Source of the DNA: Bradyrhizobium monzae
GTDB lineage: Bacteria; Pseudomonadota; Alphaproteobacteria; Rhizobiales; Xanthobacteraceae
Length of the DNA: 64,000 nucleotides
NCBI RefSeq assembly: GCF_021458635.1
Contig: NZ_JAIRDQ010000008.1
Coordinates: 62,001-126,000 of the forward strand
Direction: 5' to 3'
The notes below the pieces were generated by a model, which was given only the letters and a program-made list of their open reading frames with translations, searched no databases and had not been told where the DNA came from. Shown here piece after piece: positions 15,909-30,732 of this stretch. The position numbers and the translations under genes were made by a program. The stretch's first letter is position 1. The number at the start of each line of letters is the position of its first letter.

Positions 15909-17267
15909 ATGCAGGTCACAGAAACCCTCTCGGAAGGCTTGAAGCACGAGTTCAAGATCAACGTTCCCGCGTCTGATCTCGACGCGAGAGCTGGCGCCAA
16001 GCTCGTCGACCTCAAGGACAAGGTGCGCCTCAACGGCTTCCGTCCCGGCAAGGTGCCGGTCGGCCACCTCAAGAAGGTCTATGGCCGTTCGGTGATGGCC
16101 GAGACCATCGACCAGACCATCCGCGACACCAACACCCAGCTGTTCTCCGAGCGCGGCTTCAAGCTCGCGACCGAGCCGAAGATCACCATGCCGACCGAGC
16201 AGGCCGAGGTCGAGGAATTGCTCTTGGGCAAGTCCGATCTGACCTACACGGTCGCAATCGAAGTGGTGCCCGCCATCGCGCTCGCCGACTTCAAGACCTT
16301 CCAGGTCGAGAAGCCCGTCGCAGACGTGTCCGATTCGGACGTTGACGAAGCGATCAAGCGCATCGCCGACACCAACCGCGGCTACGCCGCCAAGGCCGAC
16401 GGCGCGAAGGCTGAATCCGGCGACCGCGTCACCATCAGCTTCAAGGGCACCATCAACGGCGAAGCCTTCGAGGGCGGCACCGGTGAGGGCATCCAGGTCG
16501 TGATCGGCTCCAACACCTTCATCCCGGGCTTCGAGGAGCAGCTCGTCGGCATCGGCGCGAACGAGACGCGTACGCTGAAGGTGTCGTTCCCCAAGAACTA
16601 CATGAGCGAGAAGCTCGCCGGCCAGCCGGCCGAGTTCGAGACCACCGCGACGCTGATCGAGGCGCCGCAGGATCTCACCATCGACGACGAGTTCGCCAAG
16701 ACACTCGGCCTCGAATCGCTGGACAAGCTCAAGGAAGCCGCGCGCGAGCGGCTGGTTGCCGAATACGGCAATGCAACGCGCCAGCGCCTCAAGCGCGCGC
16801 TGCTCGACCGTCTCGACGAGGCGCATCGCTTCGAGGCGCCGCCCTCGCTCGTCGACGAGGAGTTCAATCTGATGTGGAACTCGGTCAAGGCCGAGATGGA
16901 CTCCGCCGGCAAGACCTTTGCCGACGAGGACACCACTGAGGACAAGGCGAAGGAAGAGTACCGCAAGATCGCCGACCGCCGCGTGCGTCTCGGCCTCGTG
17001 CTCTCCGAGATCGGCGAGAAGAACAAGATCACCGTGACCGACGACGAAGTCGGCCGCGCCGTGATCGAGCGCGCCCGCTCGATGCCGGGCCGCGAGAAGG
17101 AAGTCTGGGACTATTACCGCAGCAATGCCCAGGCGCTGGCCCAGCTTCGTGCACCGATCTACGAGGACAAGGTCGTCGACTTCATCCTCGAGCTTGCCAA
17201 CGTGACCGAGAAGAAGGTCTCGCGCGAGGATCTCTACAAGGACGACGAGGAAAAGACTGCAGCCTGA
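15909..17267 (+). CDS. tig: Trigger factor, ribosome-associated chaperone and prolyl isomerase
   Basis: Encodes 452 residues. The N-terminal ribosome-binding domain contains the signature loop GFRPGKVP (about 44-51). An FKBP-type PPIase domain follows (SGDRVTISFKGTINGEAFEGG, about 170-250), then the alpha-helical C-terminal chaperone domain to the end, finishing in an acidic tail. It binds nascent chains at the exit tunnel of the 50S subunit. ATG 15909 is chosen; TTG 15900 is in frame. It heads the tig-clpP-clpX-lon proteostasis block but is separated from clpP by a terminator. Confidence 0.97.
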   Translation: MQVTETLSEGLKHEFKINVPASDLDARAGAKLVDLKDKVRLNGFRPGKVPVGHLKKVYGRSVMAETIDQTIRDTNTQLFSERGFKLATEPKITMPTEQAEVEELLLGKSDLTYTVAIEVVPAIALADFKTFQVEKPVADVSDSDVDEAIKRIADTNRGYAAKADGAKAESGDRVTISFKGTINGEAFEGGTGEGIQVVIGSNTFIPGFEEQLVGIGANETRTLKVSFPKNYMSEKLAGQPAEFETTATLIEAPQDLTIDDEFAKTLGLESLDKLKEAARERLVAEYGNATRQRLKRALLDRLDEAHRFEAPPSLVDEEFNLMWNSVKAEMDSAGKTFADEDTTEDKAKEEYRKIADRRVRLGLVLSEIGEKNKITVTDDEVGRAVIERARSMPGREKEVWDYYRSNAQALAQLRAPIYEDKVVDFILELANVTEKKVSREDLYKDDEEKTAA

Positions 17268-17322
17268 AGGCTTTGAGCAATTCTCCTTCAGCAAGTCTTC
17301 TATTAAGGATGATCAGCGAAGT

Positions 17323-17357
17323 GGCCCAGCTAGCCAGATGGCCGGCTGGGCCTTTTT
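17323..17357 (+). terminator. Rho-independent terminator of tig
   Basis: GGCCCAGC (17323-17330) pairs with GCTGGGCC (17345-17352), followed by TTTTT. The rest of the 284-bp tig-clpP gap presumably holds the clpP promoter; I could not assign clear boxes. Confidence 0.85.
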
Positions 17358-17551
17358 GCGAGAATCAGCTTCAAGTGCCCAGTCGATTAAGCCTTAATTC
17401 GTTCCGTACTTGTCTGGCGCGAATTGGGCTATATCTGTCGATGCACCCTGTACCCAAGCCATCTACTTGCAAGCGTTCTTCTTCTACCAACTTCCTGCAT
17501 CACGGGACGTCCGGCAAAAGTGGCGACGTCCTCCGAAAACCTAGGTGACTC

Positions 17552-18184
17552 ATGCGCGATCCGGTTGAAACCTACATGAACCTCGTGCCCATGGTGGTCG
17601 AGCAGACCAACCGTGGCGAGCGCGCCTACGACATTTTTTCGCGACTCTTGAAAGAGCGCATCATCTTCCTGACCGGACCGGTCGAGGACGGCATGTCGAC
17701 GCTGGTCGTCGCGCAGCTGTTGTTCCTTGAGGCGGAAAATCCGAAGAAGGAAATCTCGATGTACATCAACTCGCCGGGCGGCGTGGTGACGTCGGGCCTC
17801 GCGATCTACGACACCATGCAGTTCATCCGCCCGCCGGTCTCGACGCTGTGCACCGGGCAGGCGGCCTCGATGGGCTCGCTGCTGCTCGCCGCCGGCGAGA
17901 AGGACATGCGCTTCTCGCTGCCGAACGCGCGCATCATGGTGCATCAGCCCTCCGGCGGCTTCCAGGGCCAGGCCACCGACATCATGCTGCACGCGCAGGA
18001 AATCCTGAACCTGAAGAAGCGGCTCAACGAGATCTACGTGAAGCACACCGGCCAGACCTACAAGAGCATCGAGGATGCGCTGGAACGCGACAAGTTCCTG
18101 ACCGCCAACGACGCCAAGGAGTTTGGCCTGGTCGACAGGGTCATCGACAAGCGCGCCGAGGAGCCGGCGGCGAAGCCCCAGTAA
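17552..18184 (+). CDS. clpP: ATP-dependent Clp protease proteolytic subunit
   Basis: Encodes 210 residues. The Ser-His-Asp triad is visible: Ser in GQAASMGSLLLAAG, His in RIMVHQPSGG, and Asp in the region following the handle helix (YVKHTGQTYKSIEDALERD). YINSPGGVVTSGLAIYDTM is the typical family strand-helix. ClpP forms two stacked heptameric rings and degrades proteins fed by ClpX or ClpA. It is placed upstream of clpX in the conserved order. Confidence 0.98.
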   Translation: MRDPVETYMNLVPMVVEQTNRGERAYDIFSRLLKERIIFLTGPVEDGMSTLVVAQLLFLEAENPKKEISMYINSPGGVVTSGLAIYDTMQFIRPPVSTLCTGQAASMGSLLLAAGEKDMRFSLPNARIMVHQPSGGFQGQATDIMLHAQEILNLKKRLNEIYVKHTGQTYKSIEDALERDKFLTANDAKEFGLVDRVIDKRAEEPAAKPQ

Positions 18185-18648
18185 CGCGCGGGGCGGCAAC
18201 ATCGAACCCCTGAATCCCTGTTGGGAATTCTCTGGGGATCGTCAGGGCGACGTTCACGTTAACGGCGCACTTCGCGAAGGGCGCAAAAGACGCGGTTTTG
18301 CGCCCTGCGACAGGCAGAAAGTTCCGCTTTCGTGCTTGTTTTTCGTGGTAATCCAGCAACGCTGGGGTGATTTCGGTCACTTCGCCCGTGCCAAGACGTG
18401 AAATCACGGTATTGTCACGGGTAGCCAGCGCTCCCCCGATTAGCGAATTCTTGATAGTCGGGTGACAGCATGGTTGGCTACGAATGATCGGCTATGATCG
18501 CGGAGTATCGAGCGACCGTGATTCGCACGGGATGTAACGCGTAGGGTCTTTTTTGGTACGGAATTTGCTCTATTTGAGTCCCTTACCCGCCAACGTTTCG
18601 GGATGGGACGATCGAGCGGACGGGATCGAACCGCGGACGGAGACATGA
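18185..18648 (+). other. clpP-clpX intergenic region with a strong hairpin
   Basis: 464 bp without a supportable gene. GGGCGCAAAA (18279-18288), a 7-nt loop and TTTTGCGCCC (18296-18305) form a perfect 10-bp stem with no T tract behind it. It could be a processing site, weak terminator or regulatory structure separating clpP from clpX. The clpX promoter must lie to its right; I could not assign it. Confidence 0.5.
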
Positions 18649-19920
18649 ATGAGTAAGGTCGGCACGAGCGACTCAAAGAACACGCTATATTGCTCGTTCT
18701 GCGGCAAGAGCCAGCACGAAGTCCGCAAACTGATCGCGGGTCCCACGGTCTTCATTTGCGACGAGTGCGTCGAGCTGTGCATGGACATCATCCGCGAGGA
18801 GAACAAGTCCTCGCTGGTCAAGTCGCGCGACGGGATTCCGACGCCGAAGGAAATCTGCAAGGTTCTCGACGACTACGTCATCGGCCAGAGCCATGCGAAG
18901 AAGGTCCTGTCGGTCGCGGTGCACAACCACTACAAGCGCCTCAACCACCAGACCAAGCACAACGACGTCGAGCTCGCGAAGTCGAACATCCTGCTGATCG
19001 GTCCGACCGGTTCGGGCAAGACGCTGCTTGCGCAGACGCTCGCCCGCATCCTGGACGTGCCGTTCACGATGGCGGACGCGACCACGCTGACCGAAGCCGG
19101 CTATGTCGGTGAGGACGTCGAGAACATCATCCTGAAGCTGCTCCAGGCCGCCGACTACAATGTCGAGCGCGCCCAGCGCGGCATCGTCTACATCGACGAA
19201 ATCGACAAGATCAGCCGCAAGTCCGACAATCCCTCGATCACGCGCGACGTGTCGGGTGAGGGCGTGCAGCAGGCGCTGCTGAAGATCATGGAAGGCACGG
19301 TGGCTTCGGTCCCGCCGCAGGGCGGCCGCAAGCATCCGCAGCAGGAATTCCTGCAGGTGGATACCACCAACATCCTGTTCATCTGCGGCGGTGCGTTCGC
19401 CGGCCTCGAGAAGATCATCTCAGCGCGCGGTCGGTCGACCTCGATCGGTTTCGCCGCCCAGGTCATGGCGCCGGAAGACCGTCGGACCGGCGAGATCTTC
19501 CGTCACGTCGAGCCCGAGGATCTCCTGAAGTACGGCCTCATCCCCGAGTTCGTCGGCCGTCTGCCGGTCGTGGCGACGCTCGAGGATCTGGATGAGACTT
19601 CGCTGAAGAAGATCCTGACCGAGCCGAAGAACGCGCTGGTGAAACAGTACCAGCGGCTGTTCGAGATGGAGAACATCGAGCTGACCTTCGCCGACGAGGC
19701 GCTTGGCGCAGTCGCCCGCAAGGCGATCGAGCGCAAGACCGGCGCGCGTGGTCTGCGTTCGATCCTCGAAGCGATCCTGCTCGAGACCATGTTCGACCTG
19801 CCGGGTCTGGAAGGTGTGGAAGAAGTCGTGATTTCCCGCGAAGTCGTGGAAGGCACGGCGCGTCCGCTCTACATCTACGCCGATCGGTCCGATCGCGCCG
19901 TCGAGAACGCCAGCGCCTGA
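18649..19920 (+). CDS. clpX: ATP-dependent Clp protease ATP-binding subunit ClpX
   Basis: Encodes 423 residues. The N-terminal C4 zinc-binding domain reads CSFCGKSQHEV...FICDECVELC (about residues 12-45). The AAA+ core has Walker A GPTGSGKT, Walker B VYIDEIDKI and a sensor 2 region with TGARGLRSILE. ClpX unfolds tagged substrates and threads them into ClpP. The two hairpins after the gene (19962-19988 and 19998-20018) may mark the end of its transcript. Confidence 0.98.
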   Translation: MSKVGTSDSKNTLYCSFCGKSQHEVRKLIAGPTVFICDECVELCMDIIREENKSSLVKSRDGIPTPKEICKVLDDYVIGQSHAKKVLSVAVHNHYKRLNHQTKHNDVELAKSNILLIGPTGSGKTLLAQTLARILDVPFTMADATTLTEAGYVGEDVENIILKLLQAADYNVERAQRGIVYIDEIDKISRKSDNPSITRDVSGEGVQQALLKIMEGTVASVPPQGGRKHPQQEFLQVDTTNILFICGGAFAGLEKIISARGRSTSIGFAAQVMAPEDRRTGEIFRHVEPEDLLKYGLIPEFVGRLPVVATLEDLDETSLKKILTEPKNALVKQYQRLFEMENIELTFADEALGAVARKAIERKTGARGLRSILEAILLETMFDLPGLEGVEEVVISREVVEGTARPLYIYADRSDRAVENASA

Positions 19921-19961
19921 TTTTACGGCGCTGGAACGCCTCCTATCGTCAGTCATAGTAG

Positions 19962-20018
19962 CGGCTGCGGACATGTACTCCGCAGCCGGAATTGCGTCGC
20001 TTACCCAGTGCGTAAGCG
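19962..20018 (+). other. Two consecutive hairpins after clpX
   Basis: CGGCTGCGGA (19962-19971) pairs with TCCGCAGCCG (19979-19988), and CGCTTAC (19998-20004) pairs with GTAAGCG (20012-20018). A short T run appears only later, near 20033, so intrinsic termination is possible but not certain. Confidence 0.45.
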
Positions 20019-20043
20019 CCTGATGGCGCGCGTTTTTCAATGA

Positions 20044-20072
20044 CTTGACACCCCCCGGGTCGATAGCCACCT
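20044..20072 (+). promoter_or_regulatory. Probable heat-shock (RpoH/sigma-32-type) promoter of lon
   Basis: CTTGAC (20044-20049), a 17-bp spacer and CCACCT (20067-20072) fit the alphaproteobacterial RpoH pattern CTTGAA-N17/18-CCANNT, about 170 bp before the lon ATG. lon is a classic heat-shock gene. A sigma-70 reading from TTGACA is weaker at the -10. Confidence 0.5.
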
Positions 20073-20242
20073 AATGTCGGCGGCGAGCGAGAATTCTGTT
20101 CAAAGATTCGCCTTAGTTCCGATCCGGCAAGCCCGGTCCAACCTTCAGATGGTAGGCTGGTTTGTGGATCACCTCGGCACCTTGTGGCGGTTGCGCATGA
20201 GAGCGGGCTGCGTGCGAGGGGGCAAAGCAAAAGGAAAAGGCC

Positions 20243-22666
<2,424 letters not shown>

Positions 22667-22691
22667 GATCGCAAATCGAAAAGATGATAAA

Positions 22692-22720
22692 ACGGCGCCT
22701 TCGGGCGCCGTTCTTGTTTT
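22692..22720 (+). terminator. Rho-independent terminator of lon
   Basis: ACGGCGCC (22692-22699), loop TTCG and GGCGCCGT (22704-22711), followed by TCTTGTTTT. Confidence 0.9.
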
Positions 22721-22735
22721 GGGGAAGGGAATGCG

Positions 22736-23140
22736 ATGCAGGTCGACGGTCACTGCCATTGCGGAAAGATCACCTTCGAAGCCGAGGTCGACCCCGAGAC
22801 GGTCTCGGTCTGTCACTGCCGCGATTGCCAGACTCTGACAGGCTCACCGTTCCGGGTTACCGCGATCTGCACCGCTGCCGACCTGCACGTCACCGGCGGC
22901 ACGCCCAAGGTCTACGGCAAGCGCGGCGACAACGGCCGGATGCGCTTCCAGCACTTCTGCGCGGACTGCGGTTCCCCGCTGTTCACCAGCGGCGAGGGCG
23001 ACCAGGCCGATGATTGGGGCATCCGCTGGGGCGGCATCCGCCAGCGCGACAAATTGCGCCCGGTGAGGCAGATCTGGTGCCAGTCGGCCGCGGTGTGGAT
23101 CGACGCCGTGCCGCTGCTGCCGGGGCGGCCGGGGGATTGA
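22736..23140 (+). CDS. GFA-family (glutathione-dependent formaldehyde-activating enzyme-like) zinc protein
   Basis: Encodes 134 residues of one Mss4-like GFA domain. Zinc-binding cysteines appear as GHCHCGKITFEA near the N terminus, CHCRDCQ at about residue 28 and CADCGSP at about 80, the three-cluster pattern of the family. Gfa was named for helping S-hydroxymethylglutathione form from formaldehyde, but most members have no proven activity and no formaldehyde genes are nearby. Treat as a family assignment only. Confidence 0.85.
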   Translation: MQVDGHCHCGKITFEAEVDPETVSVCHCRDCQTLTGSPFRVTAICTAADLHVTGGTPKVYGKRGDNGRMRFQHFCADCGSPLFTSGEGDQADDWGIRWGGIRQRDKLRPVRQIWCQSAAVWIDAVPLLPGRPGD

Positions 23141-23203
23141 GGCGGCGGGATTGATGTTCCGTACTTGCCCGTACGGGGCGGGTAGGGATAAAGAAGCGCC
23201 GTG

Positions 23204-23280
23204 GGGCGGTTAGCTCAGCTGGTTAGAGCATCTCGTTTACACCGAGAGGGTCCGCGGTTCGAATCCGTGACCGCCCACCA
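23204..23280 (+). tRNA. tRNA-Val (anticodon TAC)
   Basis: 77 nt with encoded CCA. Acceptor GGGCGGT pairs with ACCGCCC. Anticodon stem TCTCG/CGAGA encloses loop TTTACAC, anticodon TAC. The T-arm reads GCGGTTCGAATCCGT. A GC-rich hairpin (GCCTGCG...CGCAGGC, 23281-23316) follows immediately without a T tract. No integrase or second copy of the tRNA end is seen. Confidence 0.97.
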
Positions 23281-23348
23281 GCCTGCGCTCGCGAAGCGAG
23301 CGATGGCTTCGCAGGCCAGCCCAAGCAGGCCGCCGAACCGGAGGCCCT

Positions 23349-24209
23349 ATGGAACAACCCAGCGGACACCAGCAAAACGCCGACCAGATCGCCTATTGGA
23401 ACGGCCCCAGCGGACAACGCTGGGCCGATCGCCACAGCGCGCAGGAGAGCCTGCTCGGACCCATTGCCGACGTGCTGATCGACCGCGCCAAGCCGAAGCC
23501 CGGCGAGCGCGTTCTCGATGTCGGCTGCGGCTCGGGTGCGACGACCTTTGCGTTCGCGAAGGCGGTGGCGCCGAACGGTCTTGCGCTCGGCCTCGATGTG
23601 TCCGATCCGATGCTGTCGCAGGCGCGCGCGTTCGCGCCAAAGGGACTGCCGCTGGATTTCGTGCTGGCGGACGCAACGGTGTATCCGTTCGACCCGGCGA
23701 GCTTTGACCTGCTCGCCTCGCGCTTCGGCGTGATGTTCTTCGCCGATCCGATTGCGTCCTTCACCAATCTGCGTCGTGCGCTGAAGCCGACTGGGCGGTT
23801 GGCGTTTGCCTGCTGGCGCGAGCCGAAGGAAAATCCGTGGATGATGGCGCCGCTGATGGCGGTCTACAAACATGTGCCGAAGATGCCGCCGGTCGGGCCG
23901 GAAGAGCCGGGGCCGTTCGCCTTTGCCTCGGAGGAGCGCGTGACGCGCATCCTGAAAGGAGCCGGCTTCGTCGACGTGGCGATGGAGCCCCATAATCTTG
24001 CCATGGACATCGCGATCGGCGGCGGGCTCGATGCCGCGGTCGACGGTTCGCTCCAGATCGGCCCCGCCAGTCGCGCGCTGCAGGGCCACCCGTCGGAGAC
24101 GTACGCTGCGGCCAAGGCGTCGATCCGCGAGACGCTCGCGCCGTTCCTCAAGGAGCAGTCAGTGGCGCTGCCGGGCGCGATCTGGATCGTGACGGCGAAG
24201 GCGGGGTAG
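23349..24209 (+). CDS. Class I SAM-dependent methyltransferase
   Basis: Encodes 286 residues. SAM-binding motif I is RVLDVGCGSGATTFAFA (about residues 54-70), followed by acidic motif II (LALGLDVSDPML). FDLLASRFGVMFFADP and LRRALKPTGRLAF are the usual post-motifs of the UbiE/Methyltransf_11 type. The substrate is not predictable. A GGAGG-like site precedes the ATG. It lies between tRNA-Val and the metal-efflux operon, convergent with the latter. Confidence 0.9.
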   Translation: MEQPSGHQQNADQIAYWNGPSGQRWADRHSAQESLLGPIADVLIDRAKPKPGERVLDVGCGSGATTFAFAKAVAPNGLALGLDVSDPMLSQARAFAPKGLPLDFVLADATVYPFDPASFDLLASRFGVMFFADPIASFTNLRRALKPTGRLAFACWREPKENPWMMAPLMAVYKHVPKMPPVGPEEPGPFAFASEERVTRILKGAGFVDVAMEPHNLAMDIAIGGGLDAAVDGSLQIGPASRALQGHPSETYAAAKASIRETLAPFLKEQSVALPGAIWIVTAKAG

Positions 24210-24239
24210 CGCCGCTCCCTCCCCACCGTCAGAACGCCC

Positions 24240-25223
24240 TCACACCACATCCTCCGGCGCCAGCGCGCAGCCGTTGTCCGGATGCGTCTCTACCTGAAGC
24301 GTCGTGTGGCCGATGCGGAACGACGTCTTCAGCAGCTGCGCGGTCTCCATCAGGAACGCGTCGGCGGTGCCTGCGGGCATCACGAGGTGGCAGGTCAGCG
24401 CGGTCTCGGTGGTCGAGATCGGCCAGACATGAAGATCGTGGATCGCTGACACGCCCGGCCGCGCGAGCAGGAAGGCCTTGATCGCTGCGAGGTCGGTGCC
24501 CTTCGGCGCTGCCGCCATCGACATGTCGATGGAGCCGCGGAGCAGGCTGGTCGTGCCCCAGAGGATGCTGGCGCAAATGACGAGGCTGGTGACGGGATCG
24601 AGCCAGAGCCAGCCGGTCCAGATGATCAGCGCTGCCGAGACGACGACGCCGAGCGAGATTGCGGCGTCGGCCGCCATGTGCAAGTACGCACCTTCGATGT
24701 TGATGTCGTCCTTGCGGCCGCTCGCGAACAGCATGGCGGTCAAGCCGTTGATGAGGATGCCGATGCCGGCGACCACCATCACCGTGACGCCCGCGACCGG
24801 CTCCGGCTCGCGCAGCCGCAAGATCGCCTCCCAGCCGATCGCGCCGGTGGCCACCAGCAGGAACACCGCATTCGCGAGCGCTGCCAGAATCGTGGAGGCG
24901 CGGAAGCCATAGGTGAAGCGGCCGCTCGGCGCGCGCCGAGCCGCGATCGAGGCGCCCCAGGCCACGACCAGGCCGAGCACGTCGGACAGATTATGGCCGG
25001 CGTCGGCGAGGAGTGCGGTGGAGTTGCCGATATAGCCGTAAACCGCCTCGGCCACGACCAGCGCGGTGTTGAGCGTAATGCCGATCGCAAACGCCTTGCC
25101 GAAATTGGCGGGCGCATGGACATGCGCGTGGCCGGCGCCGTGCGAGTGGCCATGGTCGTGACCATGATCGTGCGCGTGGCCGTCATCATGGTGGTGATGA
25201 CCGTGATGGTCGTGGTTGCCCAA
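24240..25223 (-). CDS. Cation diffusion facilitator (CzcD-like) divalent metal/H+ antiporter
   Basis: Encodes 327 residues. The start is TTG at 25223, supported by GGGGAG eight bases upstream, because no in-frame ATG precedes the first membrane helix. The first ~38 residues are extremely His-rich (HDHHGHHHHDDGHAHDHG...), a cytosolic metal-binding tail. Six transmembrane helices follow. The CDF metal-site motifs are LLADAGHNLSDVLGL in helix 2 (HxxxD) and HMAADAAISLG in helix 5 (HxxxD), the Zn/Co-type pattern. A soluble C-terminal ferredoxin-like domain completes it (RPGVSAIHDLHVW). It is 23 bp downstream of the CzcA-type pump gene and probably the last gene of that operon. Confidence 0.95.
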   Translation of the reverse strand: MGNHDHHGHHHHDDGHAHDHGHDHGHSHGAGHAHVHAPANFGKAFAIGITLNTALVVAEAVYGYIGNSTALLADAGHNLSDVLGLVVAWGASIAARRAPSGRFTYGFRASTILAALANAVFLLVATGAIGWEAILRLREPEPVAGVTVMVVAGIGILINGLTAMLFASGRKDDINIEGAYLHMAADAAISLGVVVSAALIIWTGWLWLDPVTSLVICASILWGTTSLLRGSIDMSMAAAPKGTDLAAIKAFLLARPGVSAIHDLHVWPISTTETALTCHLVMPAGTADAFLMETAQLLKTSFRIGHTTLQVETHPDNGCALAPEDVV

Positions 25224-25246
25224 ACCTAGCGCTCCCCGGAAACCGG

Positions 25247-28430
<3,184 letters not shown>

Positions 28431-28438
<8 letters not shown>

Positions 28439-29405
28439 GCTCGGCCTCGCCCTTGCCCATCTCCGCCTTTACGACGAAACTGTTTTCAGCGACATAGTGT
28501 TCGCCGGCGGTGAGACCCGCCTTGATCTCGCTGAATTGCGGATCGGAATCCCCAAGCTCCACCGGGCGCGCCTCGATCTTGTCGCTGTCCTCGCGGACGA
28601 ACACGATGGTCCTGTTTTCCAATGTCTGGATCGCGCTGCGCCGCACGGCGACCGCGACGTTGCGGGCGGCGAGGATCAGCCGCGCGGTGACGAACAGGCC
28701 GGGCCGCAAGCGGCCGTCGGGATTGGGCAGCACCACGCGGGCGAGCGCGGTCTGGGTTTCGCTCGAGCCCACGGGCGCAATGTAGGAGATCGTGCCCTTG
28801 ATCTCGCCGCGGCCGTCGTCGGGATCGATCAGCACTTCGTCGTTGAGCCGGACGCGCTTGAGGTCCTGCCGGTAGATCGAGAGATCGACCCAGATCGTCG
28901 AAAGGTCGGCGACGACAAAGGCCGGCTTTTGCTCGGATGCGTATTCGCCGAGCGAGATCTGGCGTTCGATGATGGTGCCGGCGATCGGCGCCTTCAGCTC
29001 GTATACGGTGAGACTCTGGTTGCTCTCGATGCTGGCGAGCAGATCGTCCTTGCCGACCTTGTCGCCGATGCGCTTCTGGATCGATTTTGCCACACCCGGA
29101 AAGCGTGGCGTCACTTGCACAACGGCCTCCTGATTGGCGCGCAAGATGCCGTTGAAGGACAGCGTTTCGGTCAGCGTGGCGCTCGCGGCTTTCGCCAGCG
29201 TGACGCCGGCAGCGGCCAGCTTGACGTCGGAGATGCGGATGCGGTCGGCGCCGTGCTCGTCCTGCTCGACATGGTCGCTCGGTTTCTCCGGCTTCTTTTC
29301 TGCGGCATGCTCCGTCGGTGCAACGTTGGCCGGTGCCAGCAGGGAATAGCCGTAGGCGCCGAGTGCGGCGGCGACCACGGCGACGAGGATGGTTGATGTC
29401 TTCAT
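28431..29405 (-). CDS. Heavy-metal RND periplasmic adaptor (CzcB-like membrane fusion protein)
   Basis: Encodes 324 residues: an N-terminal membrane/signal segment (ILVAVVAAALGAYGYSLLAP), then a linker, a lipoyl half-motif (GILRANQEAVVQVTPRFPGV...ELKAPIAGTIIERQISLGEYA) and beta-barrel and membrane-proximal domains (VVLPNPDGRLRPGLFVTARLI). It links the pump to the outer-membrane channel. The coiled-coil hairpin is very short, giving a compact adaptor. Its ATG overlaps the stop of the TolC-type gene (ATGA), and its end overlaps the pump gene. Confidence 0.93.
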
Positions 29406-30676
29406 CGCGCGCTCTCCCGGGCCAGCGCAAAGGGATTGCCGACGAGGCCTTCGATGGTCGCAACGCCGGCATGGAAGTTCTGCAGCGCCTCCTGCTCGCG
29501 CAGGCGCGCCTGGGCAACGCTGGCCTGGGCGTCCAGCACTTCGAGCAGGGTGAAGCGTCCCTGGCCGTAGCCCTGCGAGATCGCGTCGGCCGCTTCCGTG
29601 GCCTTGGGGATCGCGGTCTCGCGCAGCACCGCGAGTTCGCGCAGCGAGCCCTGCAGCGAGTCGTAGGCGCGGCCGGCGACCACGATCAGCGTGTTGCGGT
29701 TGGCCTCGCGCTCGGCCTTGGTCTTGGCGAGGCTCTCCTGCGCCGAGAGGATATTGCCCTGGTTCTGGTCGAACACCGGGATCGGCACCGAGACGGTGAG
29801 GCGGACCGCGTCGTCATTGGTCTCGTTGAAATGGCGCCAGCCGGCGGCGATCCGCACGTCGGGATAAGGTCTCAGCCGCGCCATCAGCAACTCGGCGTTT
29901 CGCTGCGCATACACCGCGGTCCAGCGCACCAGCTGCGGATTGGCGTCGATGGCGGCGACGACCGACTGGAAGGTCGGTGGCTTGCCCATCATGTCGAGCC
30001 GGCCGGAGACCTCGCCGAATTTTGCGGCAGGGTCGCCCATCAGCACCGCGAGCTCGCGTCGCGCGCTGGCCAGCGTCGCCTTGAATCGCTCGCGGTCGGC
30101 CTTCACCAGGGCAGAGGCGACCTCGGCGCGGCCGGTTTCGGCCGGCGAGGAGGCACCGGCCTCGACGCGTCGGCGCAACAGCGGCGTCAGCTTGTCGATC
30201 GCCGCAATCTGCTCGTCCAGGATCTGGATGCGCCGCTGCGCGCCGAGGACGCCGAGGAAGGCGATCGCGGTCTCGGACAGCACCTCCAGCCTGATCGCCT
30301 TGCGCTGAATCGCGGCGACCTCGGTGCCGGCTGCGCCCGCGGCAATCCGGGCATCGCGCTTGCCGAACAGCTCAAAGGCCTGGCTGATCTGGAGCGTAGT
30401 CTCGGCCGATTTGGTGCCGCGATAGATGCCGGAGCCGAACGAGTTGTCCTGCTCATAGGTCAGTTCCGGATTGAGCAGCGCACCGGCCTGGATGCGCTGG
30501 CCGGTGGCGATGCCGACGTCGCGCTCCGCCGCCGTCAGGCGCGGGCTTGCGGCCAGCGCACGTGAGAGCGCCGCGCGCATCGTCAGCGTTTGGGCGTGTG
30601 CGTGCTGCGTCAGCCAGGGGCCGACGAGAAGCGCCATCGCGCACGCGAGGCGCGCGGCAATCCGTCTGCAAGACAT
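29402..30676 (-). CDS. TolC-family outer-membrane efflux channel (CzcC-like)
   Basis: Encodes 424 residues from ATG 30676, giving a clean signal peptide (MSCRRIAARLACAMALL...AHAQ). An in-frame start at 30712 would add 12 residues ahead of it. Two outer-membrane efflux protein repeats are visible, with LNPELTYEQDNS...TLQISQAFELFGKRDAR in the first and RLTVSVPIPVFDQNQGNI in the second, and long helical stretches between. This is the outer-membrane part of the tripartite metal exporter. Confidence 0.93.
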   Translation of the reverse strand: MSCRRIAARLACAMALLVGPWLTQHAHAQTLTMRAALSRALAASPRLTAAERDVGIATGQRIQAGALLNPELTYEQDNSFGSGIYRGTKSAETTLQISQAFELFGKRDARIAAGAAGTEVAAIQRKAIRLEVLSETAIAFLGVLGAQRRIQILDEQIAAIDKLTPLLRRRVEAGASSPAETGRAEVASALVKADRERFKATLASARRELAVLMGDPAAKFGEVSGRLDMMGKPPTFQSVVAAIDANPQLVRWTAVYAQRNAELLMARLRPYPDVRIAAGWRHFNETNDDAVRLTVSVPIPVFDQNQGNILSAQESLAKTKAEREANRNTLIVVAGRAYDSLQGSLRELAVLRETAIPKATEAADAISQGYGQGRFTLLEVLDAQASVAQARLREQEALQNFHAGVATIEGLVGNPFALARESAR

Positions 30677-30732
30677 GAAGGTGACCTGTGAACAATAGCA
30701 TCGTGGGCGCATAGGGCGCCCGGCTGATCAGT

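Noticed and set aside
18279..18305. Hairpin after clpP as a standard terminator
   Set aside because: Perfect stem but no T tract on the coding strand; recorded only as a structure.
23204..23316. tRNA-Val as an integration site of a genomic island
   Set aside because: No integrase, no direct repeat of the tRNA 3' end and no compositional change in the following genes.
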